Made by a program: the position numbers and the translations under genes. The notes beneath the pieces were generated by a model that did not search any database, was not told the DNA's origin, and saw only the letters and a list, made by a program, of their open reading frames with translations. DNA of 64,000 nucleotides, from assembly GCA_900551075.1 (NCBI GenBank), contig URVB01000009.1:44618-108617 (forward strand), read 5' to 3'. The DNA comes from an uncultured Blautia sp. Lineage in GTDB: Bacteria > Bacillota > Clostridia > Lachnospirales > Lachnospiraceae. Of this stretch, positions 16,082 through 25,105 are shown one piece after another. Position 1 is the stretch's first letter, and the number at the start of each line of letters is the position of its first letter.

Positions 16082-18145
16082 ATGAATATGGTTTTGGCAG
16101 TTCTTGTCTTTTATCCGTTTTTGGGCGGGCTTCTTTCCTATGCAGCAGGAGGATATAAAGAAGACTTGAGGGATTATCTGGCAGATTTCATCGTTGTCAG
16201 TGAGTTTGCGCTGATGCTGTTTCTGGCATTGCAGAGCAGAGGGAGTCTGGATGCACAGACGATCACAGAGCTTTATGTGCCGGGAGTCTGCGGATTCGGA
16301 CTGCGTTTCACGCTGGATGGCTTCCGGGTAGTCTATGGTCTGGTGGCTGCTCTGATGTGGATGATGACGACCGTTTTTTCCAGGGAATATTTTCGGCATC
16401 ATGAGAACAGAAACCGATTTTATCTGTTTCTTTTGCTGACTTTGGGAGCAACTATGGGTGTCTTTTTGTCAGCAGATTTGTTTACGACTTTTATATTCTT
16501 TGAGGTTATGTCCTTTACTTCTTATGTCTGGGTGGCGCAGGAAGAAAATGAGGCTTCCCTTCGCGCTGCGGAAACTTATCTGGCCGTTGCGGTGATCGGT
16601 GGACTTGTCATGCTTATGGGGGTGTTTATTCTTTATCATGAGCTTGGAACAGTTACCATCGCTGAGCTGCTTCCGGCTGCGCGTGAATATCCGAAAAAAG
16701 GGCTCCTTTATGGAGCAGGGGCCTGCCTGCTGGTGGGGTTCGGAGCAAAGGCGGGCGCTTTTCCGCTTCATATCTGGCTTCCCAAAGCACATCCGGTTGC
16801 TCCGGCGCCTGCTTCGGCCCTGCTGTCAGGTATTTTGACCAAGAGCGGTATTTTGGGTATATTAATTATCAGCAGCAATTTGTTTCTCCATGATGCTGTC
16901 TGGGGAAAATGGATTCTTGGAATCGGCGTGCTGACCATGTTCGGAGGTGCTGTACTGGCAGTATTTTCTGTGGACCTGAAACGGACGCTGGCGTGTTCTT
17001 CAATGTCACAGATCGGATTTGTTCTCATTGGTGTGGGGATGCAGGGGCTGCTTGGTGAAGAAAATGCACTGGCAGTGCATGGAACTCTGCTTCATATGGT
17101 GAACCATTCCATGATCAAGCTGGTACTGTTTATGGCAGCAGGTGTGATCTTTATGAATACGCATGCTCTGGATCTAAATGACATCCGGGGCTTCGGCAGA
17201 AGAAAACCGCTGCTGAAGGGGATTTTTCTGACCGGGGCATTGGCTATCGGCGGGATTCCGTTTTTCGGCGGTTATATCAGCAAAACACTTCTGCATGAAA
17301 GCATTGTGGAATGCGGCGGAGGGTTGGTGATGCGTGCCGTGGAATATAGCTTCCTTTTCAGCGGAGGCCTTACGGTTGCTTATATGACGAAGCTGTATGC
17401 GGCAATTTTTGTGGAACGGAATAAAAGTGCGGAGGTACAGCGGAAATTCGACCAGATGAAGAATTATATGAATCCCCGGAGTACCGCCGTATTGACGCTC
17501 AGTGCCCTTCTGCTTCTGATCTGGGGGCTGTTTCCGCATACGGTTATGGACAGGGCTGCAGAAATGGGAGAGGGATTGATGCATCTGGAGGAAGCCGGAC
17601 ATATGGTTGCTTACTTCAGCCTGAAAAATCTCTCCGGGGCTTTGGTTTCTGTCAGTATCGGTGCTATTGTGTATGTGCTGTTTATTCGGAAGAGCTTAAT
17701 GAGATCGGGAAAAAAAGGCGTGTGTGCTTATGTCGATGTATGGCCAAAGTGTCTGGATATGGAAAATGTGATCTACCGCCCGGTGCTGCTTCGTTTCCTT
17801 CCGTTTGTCTGTGGTGTGGCCAGCAGAATTTGTGACAGTTTTGCAGATTTGCTGATTGTGGCTTTGAGAAGGACGGTTTATTCAGACAGTCCGCTGCCGT
17901 ATGAGAAACCGGAGGGCAATGTATTGACGGAGTCCATTGGAAAGCTGATGAACGGATTCCAGAGAATCGCGAATCGATTATGGAAGCGCAAAAATCCGGT
18001 ATCCAGGGACTTTGTACACATACTGGCTGTTAGAAATGAAGAATTTAAAGAGACGAACAGAATTATTCAGAGAAGTTTGTCCTTCGGGCTGATGCTGTTT
18101 GGTATTGGCTTGTGTTTGACACTGATTTATATTATCTGGTGGTAA
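16082..18145 (+). CDS. NuoL/MrpA-like large antiporter subunit
   Basis: The start is ATG 16082 with GGAGGAGAG at 6 nt, giving 687 residues, the largest subunit of the operon. It has FTTFIFFEVMSFTSYVWVAQEE, FGAKAGAFPLHIWLPKAHPVAPAPASALLSGILTKSGILG and KRTLACSSMSQIGFVL. The C-terminal 200 residues carry additional helices and a long cytoplasmic segment, as in NuoL/MrpA where a lateral helix spans the complex. It ends the operon just before a strong terminator. Confidence 0.9.
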   Translation: MNMVLAVLVFYPFLGGLLSYAAGGYKEDLRDYLADFIVVSEFALMLFLALQSRGSLDAQTITELYVPGVCGFGLRFTLDGFRVVYGLVAALMWMMTTVFSREYFRHHENRNRFYLFLLLTLGATMGVFLSADLFTTFIFFEVMSFTSYVWVAQEENEASLRAAETYLAVAVIGGLVMLMGVFILYHELGTVTIAELLPAAREYPKKGLLYGAGACLLVGFGAKAGAFPLHIWLPKAHPVAPAPASALLSGILTKSGILGILIISSNLFLHDAVWGKWILGIGVLTMFGGAVLAVFSVDLKRTLACSSMSQIGFVLIGVGMQGLLGEENALAVHGTLLHMVNHSMIKLVLFMAAGVIFMNTHALDLNDIRGFGRRKPLLKGIFLTGALAIGGIPFFGGYISKTLLHESIVECGGGLVMRAVEYSFLFSGGLTVAYMTKLYAAIFVERNKSAEVQRKFDQMKNYMNPRSTAVLTLSALLLLIWGLFPHTVMDRAAEMGEGLMHLEEAGHMVAYFSLKNLSGALVSVSIGAIVYVLFIRKSLMRSGKKGVCAYVDVWPKCLDMENVIYRPVLLRFLPFVCGVASRICDSFADLLIVALRRTVYSDSPLPYEKPEGNVLTESIGKLMNGFQRIANRLWKRKNPVSRDFVHILAVRNEEFKETNRIIQRSLSFGLMLFGIGLCLTLIYIIWW

Positions 18146-18177
18146 TTCCGTGTATTTGGCGGTAAAGCCGCAGTCGG

Positions 18178-18205
18178 AGAATCCTGCTTGGCAGGATTCT
18201 TTTTA
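18178..18205 (+). terminator. Terminator of the antiporter operon
   Basis: AGAATCCTGC and GCAGGATTCT form a perfect 10-bp stem with loop TTG, followed by TTTTT, 33 bp after the last operon stop. Confidence 0.9.
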
Positions 18206-18252
18206 TGCTTTTTGGGGAAGCAGATTTCGGAAAAGTCCTTTTATACGGTTAT

Positions 18253-18978
18253 TTAGAAAAGGCCTGTTACTGCCATATAAAGCGGCGGAACAAGAAGGGA
18301 AGGCAGCATGTTTCCTACCGGGAATTTTTTGCCGAACGCAATGTTGACGCCAACGCAGAAAATCAGGGCAGAGCCGACATAAGAAATGTGATCAATCAAT
18401 CCCGTACTCATAAAGTCACCGAAAACGGCGGCAGCACAGGTGATGGCGCCCTGGTACAGAAACAGTGGAATTGCAGAAAATGCAACACCTTTTCCAAGCG
18501 TGGAAGCAAAGATCATGACGATCACAAAGTCAAGGATTGCCTTGGCAGTCAGCGTGGAGTAATTTCCGGTCAGCCCATCTTCAATGGCACCCACGATTGC
18601 CATAGCCCCGATACAGATCACAAGGGTAGAGGTAACAAAACCCTCAACAAAATGTAAATCTCCCTCCGTATGCAGCTTGCGTTTCAAATATTCCCCGGCA
18701 CATTCCAGCCGGTATTCGATTTTTATCAATTCTCCGATAAGGCTGCCGAAGACCAATGAAAAGATCAGCATCAGGCTTCCCCGGGTTTCCAGGGAGCTTC
18801 CGATGATAACCAGCATTTTTTGCAGAACGCCGGCCGCTCCGATAAAAATCGTAGCAACCCCGCATGCATGCATAAGAATCTGCCGGCAATTTTCGGGGAT
18901 CCCCTTTTTTAAAGTCATTCCCACAAGACTGCCTGCAATGACTGCTCCTGTGTTGATCACCGTACCTAAACCAAACAT
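18253..18978 (-). CDS. DUF554 family membrane protein
   Basis: The best start is ATG at 18978, which has GGAGG at 6 nt; the frame runs 31 codons further upstream without a ribosome site. The 241-residue product starts MFGLGTVINTGAVIAGSLVG and has about seven membrane helices with several GxxxG stretches, all typical of DUF554. The family is widespread in Firmicutes and often suggested to be a transporter, but no substrate is established. It stands alone, convergent with the antiporter operon. Confidence 0.88.
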   Translation of the reverse strand: MFGLGTVINTGAVIAGSLVGMTLKKGIPENCRQILMHACGVATIFIGAAGVLQKMLVIIGSSLETRGSLMLIFSLVFGSLIGELIKIEYRLECAGEYLKRKLHTEGDLHFVEGFVTSTLVICIGAMAIVGAIEDGLTGNYSTLTAKAILDFVIVMIFASTLGKGVAFSAIPLFLYQGAITCAAAVFGDFMSTGLIDHISYVGSALIFCVGVNIAFGKKFPVGNMLPSLLVPPLYMAVTGLF

Positions 18979-19445
18979 GATATCCCTCCGATTGTGAGAC
19001 GGAAGTTTCCGTGTATGAACAGTTCTGTCCGTCATTATTTTATTTTTGTTCTGTGCACCTGCCGTGTCCATGGCCGTATGCCTGGTAAGGCATCCTTTTG
19101 TCCTCAGCTTTGTGCCACCTCATTATATCGGAATCCTTTAGGGAAGTAAAGTGGAAGCGGGATAAAGTTTCTTATATTATTTTGGGAATAGAATGGGAAA
19201 CTTTACTCTGAAAAAGAAGGAGGGCCGGACCTTTAAGGTCCGGCAAGTATGAAAAAGAAAAAATCTATGTAAAAAAGCGTTTGCTTTATTTGTTTAATAC
19301 TATACTGGAAAAATGTGATATAATTGTGTGCATCCGTTGAAAAAAGAATGATAGATTTCTAAAAATCTTATAAACTTCTTTTGAGTCAGCTCTGGAAATC
19401 CGCGGAAAAAGGTGTATAATAGCCTTTGCAAAAAGAAAAAGAAGG
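18979..19445. other. Gap upstream of the MATE gene with a perfect GC palindrome
   Basis: No gene is seen in these 467 bp. A perfect inverted repeat with 10-bp arms (GCCGGACCTT / AAGGTCCGGC) lies at 19224-19244 without a T-run on the plus strand. An A/T-rich stretch with promoter-like TATAATTG/TATAAT motifs precedes the MATE start. Confidence 0.55.
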
Positions 19446-20810
19446 GTGAGGAAATTGGGAAGCACAGATGTTTCTGAAAAAAAGTATCTATTTACAAACA
19501 GGGATCTTCATAAATTGATTATTCCGCTGTTTATTGAGCAGTTTCTGGCTATATTCGTAGGTCTGGCAGATTCTGTTATGGTTGCCTCTGTGGGAGAAAC
19601 CGCAGTATCAGCCGTATCTTTGATTGACACCATTATGATTCTTTTGATCAATATGTTTACGGCTCTGGCAACGGGCGGCGCAATCGTAGCGGGACAGGCG
19701 CTTGGGAGGAGGAAACAGGACGAGGGCTGTGAAGCAGTTGAGCAGACATTTTTGTTCGCTGCTGTTTTTTCTACAGTGATCATGTTTTTGGTCTATGCCG
19801 GCAAGTGGTTTATTCTGCATGTGGTTTTCGGGCAGATCGAGCCGGAGGTTATGCGTAACTGCAGCATTTATCTGCTGATCGTAACTGCGTCAATTCCTTT
19901 CCTGGCTGTTTATAATTCCGGTGCTGCCATGTACCGGGCAATGGGAGATTCCAGAACTCCCATGCTCATGTCTTTGGCAATGAATGGTATGAATCTGATC
20001 GGAAATGCGATTCTTCTTTATGGAGTCGGCATGGGTGTAGAGGGCGCTGCTATACCGACAATGCTTTCCCGTGTATTTGCGGGAGTCTGGATGCTGTTCT
20101 GCATCAGGGACAACAGGAAAATGCTTCATGTGCGGACGCTTTCCGGAATTCGGCTGAAATGGCCTGTACTGAAGAAGATTCTGCATCTCGGTATACCGTA
20201 CAGCCTGGAAAACAGCATGTTCCAGCTCGGAAAGATTCTGGTACTGAGCCTTGTATCCGGCTTTGGAACCTCTTCCATTGCGGCAAATGCCGTGTGCAAC
20301 AGTGTTTGTTCTTTTGCCATCCTGGGAGGCATGTCCATGGGATATGCTCTGTCGGCAGTCAGTGCACAGTGCGTAGGGGCAGGAGATTATGAGCAGGTAC
20401 GCTTTTATACCGGAAAGCTGATCAAATACGCCTATGGAGCCATTTTTCTCATGAATCTTCTGATTATACTGGCGCTTCCTTTTATTATCCGAATTTACAA
20501 TCTGTCTTTCGAGACAGGGGAAATGGCAAGACGGATTATTATTTATCATGCGGTTCTGGCAGTTTTGATCTGGACACCGTCATTTACGCTGCCGAACACT
20601 TTGCGTGCGGCGAACGATGTGGGATTTTGTATGTGGGTATCCATTGTGTCCATGTGGATTTTCCGTATAGGCTTCAGCTTTATTTTGGGAAAATATGCGG
20701 GACTTGGCGTGTTTGGTGTTTGGGTCGCCATGACGGTTGACTGGGCCGTGCGCATGGTATTCTTTATTTTCCGTTACAGAGGAACGAGATGGGAGTTTAA
20801 AAAAGCATAA
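19446..20810 (+). CDS. MATE family multidrug/cation efflux transporter
   Basis: This product of about 454 residues has twelve predicted membrane helices in two homologous halves, typical of MATE (MatE) exporters: LIIPLFIEQFLAIFVGLADSVMVA at the start of the first half and LGIPYSLENSMFQLGKILVLSLVSGFG at the start of the second. MATE proteins export cationic drugs or metabolites using a Na+ or H+ gradient; specificity is unknown. The start may be GTG 19446 or TTG 19455, the latter better spaced from GAAGGG. It is monocistronic, between the DUF554 gene and guaA. Confidence 0.92.
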   Translation: MRKLGSTDVSEKKYLFTNRDLHKLIIPLFIEQFLAIFVGLADSVMVASVGETAVSAVSLIDTIMILLINMFTALATGGAIVAGQALGRRKQDEGCEAVEQTFLFAAVFSTVIMFLVYAGKWFILHVVFGQIEPEVMRNCSIYLLIVTASIPFLAVYNSGAAMYRAMGDSRTPMLMSLAMNGMNLIGNAILLYGVGMGVEGAAIPTMLSRVFAGVWMLFCIRDNRKMLHVRTLSGIRLKWPVLKKILHLGIPYSLENSMFQLGKILVLSLVSGFGTSSIAANAVCNSVCSFAILGGMSMGYALSAVSAQCVGAGDYEQVRFYTGKLIKYAYGAIFLMNLLIILALPFIIRIYNLSFETGEMARRIIIYHAVLAVLIWTPSFTLPNTLRAANDVGFCMWVSIVSMWIFRIGFSFILGKYAGLGVFGVWVAMTVDWAVRMVFFIFRYRGTRWEFKKA

Positions 20811-20889
20811 ATTTTTAAAACCGAACGGGATTGAATTGTGAGAGAGGTTTGAGGCGGACTCTTAAAGGGGAAGGGCAGAAAATTTACCG

Positions 20890-20918
20890 TTGTAAAACCA
20901 GGAGCTCTCCCTTATAAT
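20890..20918 (+). promoter_or_regulatory. Promoter of guaA
   Basis: TTGTAA (20890-20895) and TATAAT (20913-20918) are separated by 17 bp. The start codon lies 43 bp downstream, leaving no room for a purine riboswitch. Confidence 0.75.
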
Positions 20919-20960
20919 GAAGGTCAGAATATAAATGGAACAATTACTTTAAGGAGGAAG

Positions 20961-22508
20961 ATGATGAAGAGAGAGACAGTCATTGTGCTTGATTTTGGCG
21001 GACAGTACAACCAGTTGGTTGCCCGCCGTGTGCGTGAATGCAATGTATATTGTGAAATCTATTCCTACAAGACGGATATTGAGAAGATTAAGGAAATGAA
21101 CCCGAAGGGAATCATTCTTACCGGTGGGCCCAATAGCTGCTATGAGGCAGACTCCCCAACCTGCTCCAGAGAACTCTTTGAACTTGGAATTCCGGTTTTG
21201 GGACTTTGTTATGGCGCACAGCTCATGCAGCATGTTCTCGGAGGAAAGGTGGAGAGAGCTGAGGTTCGTGAATATGGTAAAACAGAGGTTATGGTGGATA
21301 CAAATTCCGTGCTTTTTGGAAATGTGGAGCCTGCGACTATCTGCTGGATGAGTCATTTTGATTATATTTCCCAGGCTGCGCCCGGATTTAAGACTGTTGC
21401 ACATACTGCAGACTGTCCGGTTGCGGCAGCAGAAAATACGGAACAGGGCTTATATGCAATCCAGTTCCATCCGGAGGTTCTTCATACAAAAGAAGGAACA
21501 AAGATGCTCTCAAATTTTGTATACAGGGTATGCGGATGCTCCGGTGACTGGAAAATGGATTCCTTTGTGGAGAATACCATTCAGTCAATCCGTAAAAAGG
21601 TTGGCAGCGGAAAGGTGCTATGTGCCCTGTCCGGCGGTGTAGATTCTTCTGTTGCGGCAGTATTGCTTTCTAAAGCCGTTGGAAACCAGTTGACCTGTGT
21701 ATTTGTAGACCATGGTCTCCTCCGCAAAAATGAAGGCGACGAGGTAGAGGCAGTATTCGGACCCTCCGGTCCATATAAGCTGAACTTTATCCGTGTAAAC
21801 GCCCAGGAGAGGTTCTACGGCAAATTAAAAGGCGTGGAAGAGCCTGAGAGGAAACGTAAGATCATCGGAGAAGAGTTTATCCGTGTATTTGAAGAAGAAG
21901 CAATGAAAATTGGAGCTGTTGATTTCCTGGTTCAGGGAACCATTTACCCGGATGTGGTTGAGAGTGGTCTGGGCGGAGAATCCGCAGTCATAAAATCCCA
22001 CCACAACGTAGGCGGCCTGCCGGATTATGTTGATTTCAAAGAAATTATCGAACCGTTAAGGGATTTATTTAAGGACGAGGTCCGGAAGGCCGGATTGGAA
22101 TTGGGAATTCCGGAATATCTGGTATTCAGACAGCCGTTTCCGGGCCCTGGACTTGGCATCCGCGTCATTGGCGAGGTAACGGCAGAAAAAGTGAAGATCA
22201 TTCAGGATGCAGATGCGATTTACCGTGAGGAAATCGCCAATGCCGGATTGGACAGAAGCATCGGTCAGTACTTTGCGGCACTGACAAATATGAGAAGCGT
22301 TGGGGTTATGGGCGATGAAAGAACGTATGATTACGCTGTTGCATTAAGGGCCGTAAATACGATTGACTTTATGACTGCAGAAAGCGCAGAACTTCCCTGG
22401 GAAGTGCTTCAGAAAGTGACCAGCCGGATCATCAATGAGGTTGGTCATGTGAACAGGGTAATGTATGATGTGACGAGTAAGCCGCCGGGAACGATTGAGT
22501 TTGAGTGA
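20961..22508 (+). CDS. guaA: GMP synthase (glutamine-hydrolysing)
   Basis: The 515-residue enzyme converts XMP to GMP with ATP and glutamine. The class I amidotransferase domain has Cys83 in GLCYGAQLM and His170-Pro-Glu172 in FHPEV. The ATP-pyrophosphatase domain has the PP-loop SGGVDSSV near 225. The dimerisation domain ends in SKPPGTIEFE, the universal GuaA C-terminus. AAGGAGGAAG precedes the start. The final codons (ATTGAGTTTGAGTGA) are the attachment core for the downstream element array, and the gene is kept intact by the insertion. Confidence 0.98.
   Translation: MMKRETVIVLDFGGQYNQLVARRVRECNVYCEIYSYKTDIEKIKEMNPKGIILTGGPNSCYEADSPTCSRELFELGIPVLGLCYGAQLMQHVLGGKVERAEVREYGKTEVMVDTNSVLFGNVEPATICWMSHFDYISQAAPGFKTVAHTADCPVAAAENTEQGLYAIQFHPEVLHTKEGTKMLSNFVYRVCGCSGDWKMDSFVENTIQSIRKKVGSGKVLCALSGGVDSSVAAVLLSKAVGNQLTCVFVDHGLLRKNEGDEVEAVFGPSGPYKLNFIRVNAQERFYGKLKGVEEPERKRKIIGEEFIRVFEEEAMKIGAVDFLVQGTIYPDVVESGLGGESAVIKSHHNVGGLPDYVDFKEIIEPLRDLFKDEVRKAGLELGIPEYLVFRQPFPGPGLGIRVIGEVTAEKVKIIQDADAIYREEIANAGLDRSIGQYFAALTNMRSVGVMGDERTYDYAVALRAVNTIDFMTAESAELPWEVLQKVTSRIINEVGHVNRVMYDVTSKPPGTIEFE
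22497..22508 (+). repeat. Attachment site 1 (guaA 3' end / left end of element A)
   Basis: GAGTTTGAGTGA encodes the last guaA codons. Copies with one to three changes recur at 31393, 53250 and 63502, each at a boundary between elements. Confidence 0.85.
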
Positions 22509-22566
22509 TGAAATGGATTTTAGAAATCCAGTATTTATGCGGGTTACAAGCAAATTTGTTTAAGCG

Positions 22567-22585
22567 TTGGCGACGATTTGGCAAC
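22567..22585 (+). repeat. Integrase arm-type repeats, left end of A
   Basis: TTGGCGAC (22567) and TTGGCAAC (22578) are direct repeats 11 bp apart. The same pair, also 11 bp apart, lies near the right end of A (31272, 31283) and at both ends of C. This is inferred to be the arm binding site of the subfamily-1 integrase. Confidence 0.6.
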
Positions 22586-22630
22586 ATTTATAACATCACG
22601 CACTGGATAATTACATCAATGGCATAAAGA

Positions 22631-22683
22631 AAACCTTGCTGATTTTCAGATATGAAAACTGAATATCGGCAAGGTCTTTTTTA
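22631..22683 (-). terminator. Terminator of the element A regulator
   Basis: ACCTTGC and GCAAGGT enclose a longer imperfect stem with TGATTTTCAG/CTGAATATCG. Runs of A on the left and T on the right allow it to work in both directions, insulating guaA from the element. Confidence 0.75.
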
Positions 22684-22686
22684 TGC

Positions 22687-23247
22687 TTATTTCTGTTTTT
22701 TCTTTTTGGACGTTTTCTTATCTTCTTTTTCTATCTTAGATAATTCTTCCATGAGCATATCACTGACCGCCTGTGAGGGGACTTTTGCCCAATGCTGTGA
22801 GGTATCCAGTTCCGGGTACTTGTACCGCCACTGGTCGTATTCCTCTTTGCTAATCTCGCCCTGTTCCAACTTGGCGGCTTGTTCCTGCCATGCGTGGAAC
22901 ATATCGAACATGGACGTATAAGTGGAATAGTCGGACTTGTCAAGGCGCAGGCAGATTTCCCCGTCAATCTCCCCGATTTTCAGCCCATACATATCTTCCA
23001 ACGCAAAGAGCGTGTGCATAAGCCCGATATAGGTGTCAATATCCGGTACAGTGAGGGCGTGGGTGCTTATATCAAAGATATGTGCCATTTCTTTTACAAG
23101 GTCGTGCTTCGGTGTTCTTGCTTCTGATTCGTACTGCGCCATTCGGACATCAGAAGTTTTTCCGAGAAAACCGAGGATTTCGCCTAACTGTTTCTGTGTC
23201 ATGCCTTTTCGGTTTCGGAAAAAGCGGATACGTTTGCCGATTGCCAT
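22687..23247 (-). CDS. XRE family regulator of element A
   Basis: The start is the ATG at 23247 (MAIGKRIRFFRN), preceded by GGAGG at 7 nt, giving 186 residues. The N-terminal helix-turn-helix (residues about 5-60, RKGMTQKQLGEILG, VRMAQYESEARTPK) is of the XRE/Cro type. The C-terminal half has no recognised domain but is conserved in all four elements, including YDQWRYKYPELDTSQHWAKVPS. It is divergent from the xis-int operon and probably binds the inverted repeats between them. Copies in B and C show it is part of the backbone. Confidence 0.87.
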   Translation of the reverse strand: MAIGKRIRFFRNRKGMTQKQLGEILGFLGKTSDVRMAQYESEARTPKHDLVKEMAHIFDISTHALTVPDIDTYIGLMHTLFALEDMYGLKIGEIDGEICLRLDKSDYSTYTSMFDMFHAWQEQAAKLEQGEISKEEYDQWRYKYPELDTSQHWAKVPSQAVSDMLMEELSKIEKEDKKTSKKKKQK

Positions 23248-23322
23248 AGTAAAACCTCCGTTATTGTGAAGTGTAGTATTGTTGCATTGTAAAGTCATGC
23301 CAGTTTGATTGGGCTGTGCTTT

Positions 23323-23476
23323 ACTTAAACAAATCTGTTGAAGTCAGTATAACATTGTGCAATAGAAATAGCAAGAATAACTTAAATAAAAAAAGTTAAG
23401 ATTTTCTTGATAACCACTTGACTTAACGGAATTTGTTTAGTATTCTATATGCAGAACTTAAACAAAAATAGTTAAA
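23323..23476. promoter_or_regulatory. Divergent control region of element A with repeated operators
   Basis: Three related inverted repeats are seen: ACTTAAAC-N6-GTTGAAGT (23323-23344), CTTAA-N10-TTAAG (23381-23400), and ACTTAAAC-N7-GTTAAAC (about 23456-23476). TTGACT (23418-23423) and TATTCT (23441-23446), 17 bp apart, form the promoter of the xis-int operon between them. The first repeat overlaps the expected regulator promoter. Confidence 0.65.
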
Positions 23477-23499
23477 CATTGTAAGGAGAGGGTATCTGA

Positions 23500-23679
23500 A
23501 TGACAGAAAAATCATTTATGACCGTGGAGGAAGTGGCAGCGGAACTGCGTGTGTCAAAGTCAAAAGCCTACCAGATTGTGAGGGAACTGAATGCAGAAAT
23601 GCAGAAACAGGGCTATCTGACGGTGGCAGGACGTGTGAACGCTACATTTTTTCATAAAAAGGTTTGTTACAGCGAATAG
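23500..23679 (+). CDS. Excisionase-like small DNA-binding protein of element A
   Basis: A 59-residue protein is read from ATG 23500 with AAGGAGAGG upstream. The MTVEEVAAELRVSKSKAYQIVRELN part is a MerR/Xis-type winged helix-turn-helix, and the tail GRVNATFFHKKVCY is conserved in element C. Position immediately ahead of the integrase (15 bp) and size fit an excisionase (recombination directionality factor). The protein in C is nearly identical, while that of B has diverged. Confidence 0.8.
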   Translation: MTEKSFMTVEEVAAELRVSKSKAYQIVRELNAEMQKQGYLTVAGRVNATFFHKKVCYSE

Positions 23680-23694
23680 AGAGGAGATGATGGA

Positions 23695-24777
23695 ATGGCT
23701 GTATACAAGGACAACTCTACGGGGACGTGGCGTGTAATCTACCGCTTTACCAACTGGAAAGGGGAGAGGAAACAGACACAAAAGAGAGGTTTCGCAACAA
23801 AGAGGGAAGCGCAGGCTTGGGAGCATGAAGCCATGTTAAAGCAGGGCGCAAAACTGGATATGACTTTCGGCAGTTTTTTTGAGGTATACGAAGCCGACAA
23901 GAAACAGCGTGTCAAGGAAAGCACATGGGAATCCAAAAGCCATGTGATACGCACAAAAATTTTACCGTACTTTGAAAACCGCAAGATTGCGGAGATTGAA
24001 GCAAAGGACGTAATCGCTTGGCAGAATGAGTTGATGGCGTACCGGGACGAGAAAGGCAAACCTTATTCGGCAGATTATTTGAGGACGATTCACGCACAGC
24101 TTACGGCGATATTCAACCATGCGGTAAACTTTTACAACCTGCCCTACAATCCGGCAAGACGGGCGGGAACGATTGGGAGCGAAGCCGTTAAGGAAATGGA
24201 CTTTTGGACGAAAGAGGAATATCTGAAATTCTCCGAAGCCATGATGGATAAGCCCCGTTCCTATTATGCGTTTGAAATGCTCTACTGGTGTGGTATGCGT
24301 TCCGGCGAATTACTTGCGCTTACGCCGTCTGATATTGATTTTGAGAAGCAGACGGTCACAATCAGCAAGACTTTCCATCGTTCCAAAGGGCGGGATATTG
24401 TGACAAGCCCCAAAACGAAAAAGAGCAACCGCACAATCAAAATGCCGCCGTTTCTCTGTGAGGAAATGCAGGAGTACATTAAAATGCTTTATGACATTAA
24501 GCCGGACGAGAGATTGTTTTCAGTCACAAAATCTTATCTTAGCCATGAAATGGAGCGTGGGGCAAAACAGGCAGGGGTAAAGAAAATAAGGGTGCATGAC
24601 TTACGCCACAGTGCGGTTTCGCTTTTAATCAACATGGGATTTTCGGTACTGGCGATTGGGGAGCGCATGGGGCATGAAGCGGAAAAGATAACGTACCGTT
24701 ATGCACATTTGTTTCCTACGATACAGACGGAAATGGCAGAAAAATTGGAAATGGAGAGAATGACAAAGGAGGACTAA
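23695..24777 (+). CDS. int: Tyrosine integrase of element A (intact)
   Basis: The 360-residue recombinase has an N-terminal arm-binding domain (about 1-60), a SAM-like core-binding domain (65-160) and the catalytic domain. The catalytic set is complete: Arg202 (WCGMRSGE), Lys240 (TSPKTKKS), His301 and Arg304 (HDLRHS), His327 (GHE) and Tyr336 (YRYAHLF). It would integrate and excise the element at the guaA 3' end. GAGGAGA lies 7 nt before ATG. As the only complete integrase of its subfamily here, it could act in trans on C. Confidence 0.95.
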   Translation: MAVYKDNSTGTWRVIYRFTNWKGERKQTQKRGFATKREAQAWEHEAMLKQGAKLDMTFGSFFEVYEADKKQRVKESTWESKSHVIRTKILPYFENRKIAEIEAKDVIAWQNELMAYRDEKGKPYSADYLRTIHAQLTAIFNHAVNFYNLPYNPARRAGTIGSEAVKEMDFWTKEEYLKFSEAMMDKPRSYYAFEMLYWCGMRSGELLALTPSDIDFEKQTVTISKTFHRSKGRDIVTSPKTKKSNRTIKMPPFLCEEMQEYIKMLYDIKPDERLFSVTKSYLSHEMERGAKQAGVKKIRVHDLRHSAVSLLINMGFSVLAIGERMGHEAEKITYRYAHLFPTIQTEMAEKLEMERMTKED

Positions 24778-24781
24778 AGGA

Positions 24782-25105
24782 ATGGAAAAATCATTGGATT
24801 ATAAAGGAAGATGGCGCAATCATACGGTGGCGTTCCGGGTTTCAGACGAAGAAGCAAAACTGCTGAATGATTTGGTGGCATTGTCGGGGCTGACAAAGCA
24901 GGATTATATCACAAGGCGGCTCTTATGCCGGGACGTTGTGGTGCAGGGCAATCCGAGGGTATATAAGGCACTGAAAAATCAGATGTCGGCAATCCATGAG
25001 GAATTGAAGCGTATGGAAAGCATAAGCCCGGACAATGACGAACTGCTCTACACGTTACAAGTTATTGCAATCACTTTAGACGGATTGAAAGGGGAAGATG
25101 AATGA
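24782..25105 (+). CDS. MobC-like relaxosome accessory protein of element A
   Basis: The 107-residue protein starts 4 bp after int. Its middle (NHTVAFRVSDEEAKLLNDLVALSGLTKQDYI) looks like a ribbon-helix-helix DNA-binding fold, as in MobC/MbeC-type accessory proteins. The C-terminus is helical with Leu and Glu. Orthologues sit at the same place in B and C. MobC proteins help the relaxase open oriT, and the MobV relaxase downstream fits this. It overlaps the next gene by 4 bp. The function is inferred from fold pattern and context. Confidence 0.7.
   Translation: MEKSLDYKGRWRNHTVAFRVSDEEAKLLNDLVALSGLTKQDYITRRLLCRDVVVQGNPRVYKALKNQMSAIHEELKRMESISPDNDELLYTLQVIAITLDGLKGEDE

Noticed and set aside
19224..19244. 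Perfect GC-rich palindrome as a terminator
   Set aside because: No T-run follows on either strand in a position that would serve the flanking genes, so it is listed only as a palindrome within the gap.
20811..20960. Purine riboswitch ahead of guaA
   Set aside because: The leader after the -10 box is only about 40 nt, too short for a purine aptamer with an expression platform.
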